Below are positions 1-5,762 of a stretch of DNA of 6,973 bases, piece after piece. Positions within the stretch are counted from its first letter, which is position 1; each line of letters opens with the position of its first letter. Both the position numbers and the translations under genes were made by a program. This DNA comes from Streptomycetaceae bacterium (GTDB lineage Bacteria; Actinomycetota; Actinomycetes; Nanopelagicales; Nanopelagicaceae). Below the pieces are notes generated by a model that did no database searches, was not told the origin of the DNA, and worked only from the letters and a program-made list of their open reading frames with translations. Where the stretch lies: NCBI GenBank assembly GCA_027486075.1, contig JAIXPU010000097.1, positions 1 through 6,973 of the forward strand. The letters are read 5' to 3'.

Positions 1-3000
1 ACAACTACGCGGTCTTCAGTGAGTGAGAGCGCATATTGATTGTAGGTATTCGAGAAGAAGAGAACTTCTATGGCGCCTTCGAGATCTTCCACATTTACAA
101 CAGCCCACGAAGCGCCTTGGCGAGAAACTTTACGCTGAATACCGGTGATGAGTCCGCCGATAGTGACCACACCATCTTGCGGGCCATCTTCAAGGAGTTC
201 TGAAATCGACATATCAGTGTGAGAACGCAAAACATGTTCGACGCCCAAGAGTGGATGATCTGAAACGTAGAGCCCGAGCATCTCGCGTTCGAAGGTAAGG
301 AGAGTTGATTTATCCCATTCGGTATTTGGTATTTCTATATCTAACCCTGCGACCTGCGAGATGGTGTCGCTGCCGAAGAGATCAAACTGACCGATGGCTT
401 CAGCACGTTTGGTCTCGATGACAGAATCAATCGCTTCGAGGTGGATTGCCATCAAACCTTTTCGGGGATGAGACAGCGAATCAAACGCTCCAGCTTTGAC
501 CAACGATTCGATGGTCTTCTTATTGCAGACATTGGCATCGACCTTGGCTAAGAAATCTCCAAATGAGGAATATGCCCCCTTGCTCTGTCGCGCTGCTTTG
601 ATCGACGCAACTACGCCTTCTCCTACATTTCGAATAGCGGCTAAGCCAAAGCGGATATCAACACCGCGCGGGGTGTACTCAGCATCAGATTCATTGACAT
701 CAGGTGGCAACACCTTGATTCCCATGCGACGACATTCAGAGAGGTAGAGCGCTGATTTATCTTTATCATCGCGCACACTCGTTAAGAGCGCTGCCATATA
801 TTCCGTTGGATAATTTGCTTTGAGGTAGGCGGTCCAGAATGAGACAACGCCGTAACCGGCGCTATGTGCTCGGTTAAATGCGTAGTCAGAGAATGGAATA
901 AGAACTTCCCAGAGACGTTTGATGGCGGCAACTGAGAAGCCATTTGCCTTCATGCCAGCTTCGAATGGGATGTACTCCTTATCGAGAATCTCTTTATTCT
1001 TCTTACCCATCGCTTTACGAAGTAAATCTGCGCGTCCCAAGGTAAAGCCAGCAACCTTTTGGGCAATCGCCATTACCTGCTCTTGATAAACAATGAGTCC
1101 GTAGGTATCACCAAGAATTTCATTGAGCGGCTCAGAAAGCTCTGGGTGAATTGGTTCAACTGGCTTTCGACCATTCTTGCGATCGGCGTAGTTGTTATGT
1201 GCATTCTCGCCCATAGGACCTGGGCGGTAGAGCGCAATCACCGCAGAGATATCTGCAAATGAATCTGGAGCCATGCTTCGTAGAAGTGCGCGCATCGGCC
1301 CACCATCGAGTTGAAAAACGCCGAGAGTGTCACCGCGCGATAAGAGCTCGAAAGTTTTCTGATCGTGGAGTGGAAGATCTTCAAGTACTACATCTATGCC
1401 CTGATTCGCCTTGATGTTGAGCAGCGCATCATCGAGTACAGAGAGATTTCGTAGCCCTAAGAAGTCCATCTTAAGAAGGCCCGTCGATTCGCAGGCACCC
1501 ATATCGAATTGAGTGATGATTGCGCCATCTGCCTCACGTCGGTGAATTGGAATTACATCGAGAAGTGGTTCACGAGAAAGAATGACGCCCGCGGCATGTA
1601 CTCCCCACTGACGTTTAAGGCCCTCTAAACCCTTAGCTAAATCAACTACGCGCTTGGAATCGGGGTCGCTTTCGTAGAGCTGTCTAAATTCGCCGGCTTC
1701 GCCATAGCGAGAATCTTTTGCATCAAAGATGCCTGAAAGAGTGATGTCTTTACCCATCACTGAAGGAGGAAGCGCTTTGGTCAGTTTCTCACCGATTGCA
1801 TATGGGTAACCAAGAACGCGTGTTGAATCTTTAAGAGATTGTTTTGACTTAATTGTTCCGTAAGTGATGATCTGCGCTACGCGATCTTCACCATACTTTT
1901 CAGTGGCGTAACGAATCATTTCGGAGCGGCGACGTTCATCAAAGTCAAGATCGATATCGGGCATTGAGATACGTTCTGGATTTAAGAAGCGCTCAAATAA
2001 GAGACCGTGTTCGATGGGATCGAGCCCAGTAATTCCAAGCGAATAAGCAACGAGTGATCCTGCAGCAGATCCGCGACCAGGACCTACTCGTATTCCAACT
2101 TTCTTGGCATGGCCCACCAAGTCGGCAACAACAAGGAAGTAACCAGGAAAACCCATATTGGCCATGACATCAAGTTCGTAGTTAAGGCGTATGCGGTATT
2201 CATCGGTGGCGCGATCGCCTAACTTTTCGAGGAGCCCTCTTACTGATTCCTTGCGAAGCCAAGAATCTTCGGTTTCACCTTGCGGCACAGGGAAGGCAGG
2301 AAGCAAATTCTCATTTTCGCGAAGCTTGACGCTGCAACGCTCTGCTATGAGAAGGGTGTTATCGCAACTTTCAGGGATCTCTTTAAAGAGCTCGCGCATC
2401 TGCGCCGGGGTCTTGAGATAGAACTCATCATTATCGAATTTAAATCTCTTAGGGTCTGCCAAGGTTGTACCCGATTGCACGCAGAGCAGCGCAGCATGGG
2501 CTGCTGCATCCTCGTGATGTGTGTAGTGCAGATCATTAGTTGCAAGAAGTGGAAGTTTTAACTCTTTACCGAGTTTGAGAAGATCTGCCTTAACGCGGTT
2601 TTCGATATCAATGTCATGGTCCATGATTTCAAGGAAGAAGTTATTTGCGCCGAAGATATCTCGGTAATCGCTGGCAGCGCGTAGAGCTTCACGATAATTT
2701 CCCATGCGGAGTCGAGTTTGAATCTCTCCACCAGGGCAACCAGTCGTTGCAATCAAACCATCTGCATAGCGAGAAATGAGCTCGCGGTCCATGCGGGGCT
2801 TGTAGTAATAACCTTCGAGAGATGCCAGCGATGAAAGTCTAAAGAGATTAGCAAGTCCCTGGTTGTTCTCGGCGAGGATTGTCATATGGGTATATGCGCC
2901 ACCACCAGAAACATCATCTTCGCCACCATCGGCCCACTGCACGCGCTTCTTATCGAAGCGGGATTCCGGAGCGACGTAGGCTTCAATGCCAATGATTGGC

Positions 3001-3221
3001 TTTACGCCCGCTTTAGTTGCTTGCTTATAGAAATCAAATGCTCCAAAAACATTGCCATGATCTGTCATCGCAATCGCGGGCATTTCTAGTCGAGCTACTT
3101 CATTGACTAGATCTCCGACGCGCGCGGCACCATCGAGCATCGAGTACTCGGTATGCACATGTAAATGTACAAACGAGTCGTTCGTCGATGCCCGTGAAGC
3201 TGAAAGATCTTCAGATGACAT
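1..3221 (-). CDS. dnaE: DNA polymerase III alpha subunit (DnaE1 type), 3' end beyond the window
   Basis: Catalytic subunit of the replicative DNA polymerase. The frame is open from an ATG at 3221 through base 1 (1073 complete codons). The family usually has about 1160-1185 residues, so roughly 100 C-terminal residues are missing. An N-terminal PHP domain (about 17-290) starts with HLHVHTEYSMLDG and keeps a full metal-ligand set: H21, H23, D30, H55, E80, H112, C162, D230, H232. PGRGSAAGS lies at 381-389. The palm carboxylates are D422 and D424 in PDIDLDFD and D586 in KMDFLGLR. A helix-hairpin-helix region follows at about 855-915, then a beta-clamp-binding peptide QFDLF (945-949) and the start of an OB fold (about 1015 on). 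The start is 19 nt after the rluD stop with no clear Shine-Dalgarno sequence. It is chosen because it is the only good start between an upstream in-frame stop and the PHP motif. The full PHP site resembles actinobacterial DnaE1 rather than E. coli DnaE or DnaE2. It is the last gene seen in the minus-strand operon. Confidence 0.98.
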   Translation of the reverse strand, partial: MSSEDLSASRASTNDSFVHLHVHTEYSMLDGAARVGDLVNEVARLEMPAIAMTDHGNVFGAFDFYKQATKAGVKPIIGIEAYVAPESRFDKKRVQWADGGEDDVSGGGAYTHMTILAENNQGLANLFRLSSLASLEGYYYKPRMDRELISRYADGLIATTGCPGGEIQTRLRMGNYREALRAASDYRDIFGANNFFLEIMDHDIDIENRVKADLLKLGKELKLPLLATNDLHYTHHEDAAAHAALLCVQSGTTLADPKRFKFDNDEFYLKTPAQMRELFKEIPESCDNTLLIAERCSVKLRENENLLPAFPVPQGETEDSWLRKESVRGLLEKLGDRATDEYRIRLNYELDVMANMGFPGYFLVVADLVGHAKKVGIRVGPGRGSAAGSLVAYSLGITGLDPIEHGLLFERFLNPERISMPDIDLDFDERRRSEMIRYATEKYGEDRVAQIITYGTIKSKQSLKDSTRVLGYPYAIGEKLTKALPPSVMGKDITLSGIFDAKDSRYGEAGEFRQLYESDPDSKRVVDLAKGLEGLKRQWGVHAAGVILSREPLLDVIPIHRREADGAIITQFDMGACESTGLLKMDFLGLRNLSVLDDALLNIKANQGIDVVLEDLPLHDQKTFELLSRGDTLGVFQLDGGPMRALLRSMAPDSFADISAVIALYRPGPMGENAHNNYADRKNGRKPVEPIHPELSEPLNEILGDTYGLIVYQEQVMAIAQKVAGFTLGRADLLRKAMGKKNKEILDKEYIPFEAGMKANGFSVAAIKRLWEVLIPFSDYAFNRAHSAGYGVVSFWTAYLKANYPTEYMAALLTSVRDDKDKSALYLSECRRMGIKVLPPDVNESDAEYTPRGVDIRFGLAAIRNVGEGVVASIKAARQSKGAYSSFGDFLAKVDANVCNKKTIESLVKAGAFDSLSHPRKGLMAIHLEAIDSVIETKRAEAIGQFDLFGSDTISQVAGLDIEIPNTEWDKSTLLTFEREMLGLYVSDHPLLGVEHVLRSHTDMSISELLEDGPQDGVVTIGGLITGIQRKVSRQGASWAVVNVEDLEGAIEVLFFSNTYNQYALSLTEDRVV
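375..389 (-). other. Beta-clamp-binding motif coding site within dnaE
   Basis: These five codons encode QFDLF (residues 945-949), which fits the general sliding-clamp-binding consensus Q-x-x-L-F. It sits after the helix-hairpin-helix region and before the OB fold, where the internal clamp-binding motif of DnaE proteins is expected. It would tether the polymerase to DnaN for processive synthesis. The assignment rests on motif match and position. Confidence 0.8.
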
Positions 3222-3240
3222 GGTGGCGCAAGATTAGCGC

Positions 3241-4179
3241 CTAAGGCAGAACTGCCTCGGATAGCAACGCCAGAGAAGCCTGAAGGTCAGGTGGATATGG
3301 AGCGCTGAGAACTAATGGAAGTGCGCTGACTGGATGGTTAAAGCGCAGCTCCAGGGCATGTAGCCAAGGGCGAGACATCCCCATCTTCTTTCCAAGTACG
3401 GGATCTGCGCCGTAAGTGGTATCACCAACAAGTGGATGCCCAAGCGCTGAGAAGTGAACGCGAATTTGATGAGTGCGTCCGGTTTCAAGTTCTACCTTTA
3501 CAAGAGAGACAGAGCGGTAATACTCAATCACTTCATAATGCGTGATGCTCTCTTTGCCAGTGGCAACAACGGCGAAGCGATGGTCTTCTTTGGGGTGGCG
3601 ATCAATTGGAGCATCAATTGTTCCGGTCGCCGGATCCATATGTCCTTGCACCAGTGCGTGATAGGTCTTCTCTATCTCATGGTTACGGAACATATCTTTC
3701 AACTTCAAATAAGCCTTATCAGTCTTCGCGACAACCATTAAGCCTGAGGTGCCCACATCGAGGCGGTGAACTATGCCAGCACGCTCTGCTGGACCTGATG
3801 TCGTGATTGTGTAACCCGCTGCCATGAGCGCACCAACCACAGTTGGACCCATCCATCCTGGACTTGGATGTGCCGCACACCCGATGGGCTTATCAATAAC
3901 AACGATATCGTCATCGTTAAAGATGACAGTTAACCCTTCGAGAGGCGTCAGTGGGATTGGATCTTGATTTAATTGCGCAGGCATTAAAACTTCAATCAAT
4001 TGCCCTGCTGCAACACGATCTGATTTCTGCATCGCTTTATTACTGGTCGTGATATCGCCATCCTCTAATAGCTTCACGATTGCGGTGCGAGAAAGACCTA
4101 ATACTCGAGTAAGCGCGCTATCAATGCGTTCGCCGGCAACGCCTTCTGGAACGCTCAGTGTGCGCAATTCTCTTGTCAT
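3241..4179 (-). CDS. rluD: RluD-family 23S rRNA pseudouridine synthase
   Basis: This 312-residue protein has normal full length for the RluA/RluD family, which isomerises uridines to pseudouridine in large-subunit rRNA. RluD itself modifies the helix 69 loop, a cytoplasmic step late in ribosome assembly. An N-terminal S4 RNA-binding domain covers about 17-65. The catalytic domain carries the signature HRLDVGTSGLMVVAK (138-152), with catalytic D141, and GRTHQIRVH (234-242) near the binding cleft. The ATG is preceded by AGGA, which overlaps the lspA stop codon, so translation is probably coupled to lspA. The lspA stop lies 6 nt upstream and dnaE starts 19 nt downstream. The family is certain. 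Exact target sites are inferred from the S4 domain and from the lspA-rluD gene order common in Actinobacteria, so another RluA-family specificity is possible. Confidence 0.93.
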   Translation of the reverse strand: MTRELRTLSVPEGVAGERIDSALTRVLGLSRTAIVKLLEDGDITTSNKAMQKSDRVAAGQLIEVLMPAQLNQDPIPLTPLEGLTVIFNDDDIVVIDKPIGCAAHPSPGWMGPTVVGALMAAGYTITTSGPAERAGIVHRLDVGTSGLMVVAKTDKAYLKLKDMFRNHEIEKTYHALVQGHMDPATGTIDAPIDRHPKEDHRFAVVATGKESITHYEVIEYYRSVSLVKVELETGRTHQIRVHFSALGHPLVGDTTYGADPVLGKKMGMSRPWLHALELRFNHPVSALPLVLSAPYPPDLQASLALLSEAVLP

Positions 4180-4182
4180 GAG

Positions 4183-4187
4183 TTCCT
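4183..4187 (-). promoter_or_regulatory. rluD ribosome binding site overlapping the lspA stop
   Basis: On the minus strand the lspA stop TAG runs straight into GA, making AGGAA just before CTC and the rluD ATG. The site overlaps the end of lspA, so ribosomes finishing lspA are well placed to start rluD. Confidence 0.6.
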
Positions 4188-4677
4188 ACTGTACCTGTGT
4201 AATGGGAGGGACATTTCGCATTGTTTGGATAAAGGCGAGAAGAGCAGCAGTCGAGATAGCGATATCCGCGATGTTAAAGATCGGCCAATTCGGTATCTGA
4301 ATCCAATCAATGACATGTCCAAGAAAGAATCCAGGCTCGCGGAATACGCGATCTGTGAGATTTCCGAGCACTCCCCCGAGAAGCAGTCCAGCGCAGATCA
4401 ACCAACCGCGGGATGAAATACGCCCTTCAAATCTGATAATCGTTGCAACCACGGCGACTGCAAGAAGGGAGAAGATAAGTGTGAATCCACTGGCAAAACT
4501 AAATGCTGCCCCTGAATTCTTGAGCAAGGTGAATTGTAAGAAGGTTCCAATTACTCGTTGTGGGTCGGAGGAGAAATTTGAGAGCGCCCAAGTTTTAGTT
4601 GCGTAATCGATGAGCCAGATAGTTAGCGCAATTAGCCAGATAGAGCGAGTCTTGCCAGAGTAGAACTTGGGGCGCAC
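4186..4677 (-). CDS. lspA: Lipoprotein signal peptidase (signal peptidase II)
   Basis: A 163-residue inner-membrane aspartyl protease that cleaves the signal peptide of prolipoproteins after Lgt has lipidated the lipobox cysteine. Four hydrophobic segments are visible at about 12-27, 64-82, 91-108 and 133-152. The catalytic aspartates are D109 in GNLTDR and D138 in FNIADI. Other conserved family positions are D24 and K28 near the first segment and the LLKNSGAAFSF stretch (51-61) with N54. Length is typical. The start codon is GTG, one base after the TAA of the upstream DksA-like gene. A purine-rich AAGGAAG lies about 14 nt upstream, inside that gene, so translational coupling is likely. No better in-frame start occurs before the first membrane segment. 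Its place before rluD matches many bacterial genomes. Confidence 0.97.
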   Translation of the reverse strand: MRPKFYSGKTRSIWLIALTIWLIDYATKTWALSNFSSDPQRVIGTFLQFTLLKNSGAAFSFASGFTLIFSLLAVAVVATIIRFEGRISSRGWLICAGLLLGGVLGNLTDRVFREPGFFLGHVIDWIQIPNWPIFNIADIAISTAALLAFIQTMRNVPPITQVQ

Positions 4678-4678
4678 C

Positions 4679-5533
4679 TTAGCGCCGCTCTTCCTTCTGC
4701 TTACAAATCATGCAGAGCGTTGCACGTGGAAACACCTGCAGACGAGCTTTGCCAATTGGCGAACCACATTCTTCGCACATGCCGTAGCTCTTGTCATCGA
4801 TACGAGCAAGTGCGCGTTCGGTTTGCAAAACCATATCGCGAGCATTAATCACAAGTGACATCTCATGTTCGCGCTCGAAAGTTTTTGTTCCGGAGTCAGC
4901 TTGATCATCGCCTGCTCCTTCGCCTGACTCTGCGATGAGTTCATTCATCTCTGCTTCAACGTTGGCAAGTTCGGCGCGAAGTCGTTCAAGATCAGTTGCA
5001 ATCTCAGCGCGAATCGCCTTCAGCTCAGCAGCAGACCAAGGCGCTTCATCGCTGGATGCTGTTACAGGAGTAGGTGCAGCCTTTATAGGCTTAAGAGGTG
5101 CAACCTTCTTACCGCTCTTTACTGGGCGAGGTGGAGGCGGCATTACCAATCGACGTTCTTCAACAACAGGGGCTGCAGATGGAGCCACCACAGTTGCTAC
5201 TGAAACGGTCTGAGACTTTTCATCAACGGTAAGAGTTGTCTTGCCAATCTTGGATGGAAATGGACGTCCGGGAGCTTTCTTTACTGGAATCGATTTCTTA
5301 GCCGGCGCCTTCTTGGCAACTTTCTTAGCTGCAACTTTCTTAGCAGGTGCCTTCTTGGCAACTTTCTTCGCCAGGGCTTTCTTAGCAGGAGGCTTCTGGG
5401 CAACTTTCTTCACTGCAGCTTTTTTGGCAGGAGCCTTCTTAGCAGCTACTTTCTTCGCTGCTTTCTTGACTACCTTTTTTCCTGGCACGCCGCGCACCTT
5501 ATGCGTTTTTCCTCTCGTAACCAACTCAGCCAC
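4679..5533 (-). CDS. DksA/TraR C4 zinc-finger protein with histone-like Lys/Ala/Pro N-terminus
   Basis: A 284-residue protein in two parts. Residues 1-90 are dominated by Lys, Ala and Pro in repeats such as KKVAKKAPAKK, resembling histone H1 or actinobacterial HupB tails. A Pro/Ala/Val-rich linker follows (about 90-165). The C-terminal part (about 166-284) looks like DksA/TraR: a predicted helical hairpin and a four-cysteine zinc finger, C253-x2-C256 and C274-x2-C277. DksA proteins act on RNA polymerase through its secondary channel. The hairpin tip here reads DQADSG (210-215), so the two Asp of the DxxDxA motif remain but the Ala is Gly. Direct control of polymerase is therefore plausible but unproven. 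The basic tail suggests nucleic acid binding (inference). The start is GTG at 5533 with a poor Shine-Dalgarno sequence. GTG codons at residues 13 and 16 are alternatives that would keep both parts. It is the first gene of the minus-strand operon, 1 nt before lspA. Confidence 0.9.
   Translation of the reverse strand: MAELVTRGKTHKVRGVPGKKVVKKAAKKVAAKKAPAKKAAVKKVAQKPPAKKALAKKVAKKAPAKKVAAKKVAKKAPAKKSIPVKKAPGRPFPSKIGKTTLTVDEKSQTVSVATVVAPSAAPVVEERRLVMPPPPRPVKSGKKVAPLKPIKAAPTPVTASSDEAPWSAAELKAIRAEIATDLERLRAELANVEAEMNELIAESGEGAGDDQADSGTKTFEREHEMSLVINARDMVLQTERALARIDDKSYGMCEECGSPIGKARLQVFPRATLCMICKQKEERR
5294..5452 (-). repeat. Four imperfect 42-bp-period tandem units coding the Lys/Ala/Pro tail
   Basis: A 33-base core recurs every 42 bases at 5294-5326, 5336-5368, 5378-5410 and, more degenerate, 5420-5452. 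By eye the first two cores match at 31 of 33 positions and the second and third at 30 of 33. Each encodes a form of KKVAKKAPAKK, so the protein period is 14 residues. The near-identity at the DNA level, not only the protein level, suggests fairly recent duplication or gene conversion. Such an array could vary in copy number between strains in multiples of 14 codons without breaking frame. Confidence 0.88.
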
Positions 5534-5573
5534 GCATGGTTTAGACTTAGTCCTGCAGGACCGAGCAAGAAAA
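5534..5573. promoter_or_regulatory. Candidate overlapping divergent promoters around a 12-bp palindrome
   Basis: This short stretch must hold or adjoin the promoters of both units. On the minus strand, TTGCTC (5568-5563) and TCTAAA (5545-5540) are 17 bases apart, and the second ends 6 nt before the GTG of the DksA-like gene. That would give a leaderless mRNA, a mode common in Actinobacteria. On the plus strand, TAGACT (5542-5547) fits the actinobacterial TAnnnT -10 form and would start RNA near 5554, just before the T-box. The -10 elements overlap. GTCCTGCAGGAC (5550-5561) is a perfect palindrome lying in the minus-strand spacer. It could be an operator. All promoter calls are by eye and weak. 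Confidence 0.35.
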
Positions 5574-5728
5574 GTGCGTAGATGAGGCCATCACCTTCGG
5601 AGCACGTCAGAAGATCCGCTTAAGCGGGGTAGAGCTGACCAAAAGTTCGGCATAAATAAGCGGCTCCTTCGCACATATCGTGCCGGGTGCAAGGCGGGTG
5701 GTACCGCGAGCTCAGATACGAGTTCGTC

Positions 5729-5762
5729 CCTCCAAGTTCTTTTGATGCTTGGGGGATTTTTT
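5729..5762 (+). promoter_or_regulatory. SD-sequestering hairpin of the T-box, with terminator-like U6 tract
   Basis: CCTCCAAG (5729-5736) pairs along all 8 positions, one of them a G-U wobble, with CTTGGGGG (5748-5755). This buries the ileS Shine-Dalgarno sequence. The 5' strand overlaps the CCC used by antisequestrator helix A1, so the two structures exclude each other. The hairpin is followed by A and six T residues (5757-5762), directly before the ATG. It therefore also looks like an intrinsic terminator. Because ileS starts at once after the T tract, occlusion of translation is the simpler reading. Confidence 0.75.
5751..5756 (+). promoter_or_regulatory. ileS ribosome binding site (GGGGGA)
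   Basis: GGGGGA lies 6 nt before the ATG at 5763 and can pair, with wobble, with the CCUCC end of 16S rRNA. It fixes the start codon and is the segment masked by the sequestrator hairpin. Confidence 0.75.

Larger units (their letters stand above)
5574..5762 (+). ncRNA. T-box riboswitch leader of ileS, ultrashort stem I, translational type
   Basis: This leader would sense uncharged tRNA-Ile and control ileS. The conserved T-box core GGTGGTACCGCG lies at 5697-5708. Stem I is short: GTGC 5574-5577 with GCAC 5602-5605, and GAGG 5584-5587 with CCTT 5594-5597. Its terminal loop contains ATC (5590-5592), an Ile codon followed by a purine. Stem II pairs GTCAG 5606-5610 with CTGAC 5635-5639 and contains the palindrome CCGCTTAAGCGG (5616-5627). 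A stem III candidate is GCAC/GTGC (5671-5683). The antisequestrator has helix A1 GGG 5696-5698 with CCC 5728-5730, bulge TGGTACC 5699-5705, and an 8-bp helix A2 (5706-5713 with 5720-5727). TGGT would pair with the tRNA ACCA end. The region 5640-5670 probably holds the IIA/B pseudoknot, which I could not resolve. The short stem I with its codon in the terminal loop matches what I recall of actinobacterial ileS leaders. Confidence 0.93.

Noticed and set aside
496..3089. Several small open frames on both strands within the dnaE region, of 60 to 95 codons.
   Set aside because: All overlap the continuous dnaE frame, whose domains and catalytic residues are intact, and none shows a recognisable motif or a convincing ribosome binding site.
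3219..3227. GCCACCATG at the dnaE start, which resembles a eukaryotic Kozak context.
   Set aside because: The gene and its neighbours are clearly bacterial. The likeness is chance, and the point of note is only the lack of a clear Shine-Dalgarno sequence.
3454..4606. Plus-strand open frames opposite rluD and lspA.
   Set aside because: Both minus-strand genes are full length with catalytic residues in place. The plus frames are shadows of their codon pattern.
5294..5452. Regularly spaced repeats that might suggest a CRISPR array.
   Set aside because: The spaced segments are themselves similar coding sequence. The period is 42 bases, a multiple of 3, and the whole lies in one open reading frame. 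There are no unique spacers and no cas gene.
5550..5561. The 12-bp palindrome as a transcription terminator.
   Set aside because: It has no loop, and no T run follows on either strand. It lies upstream of both genes, so an operator or chance palindrome is more likely.
5241..5585. A plus-strand open frame of 114 codons rich in Phe, Leu and Ala that looks like a membrane protein with repeats.
   Set aside because: It is the antisense reading of the Lys/Ala repeat tail of the DksA-like gene (AAG/AAA read as CTT/TTT). The minus frame carries the zinc finger and runs on directly to lspA. The plus frame has no supporting motif.
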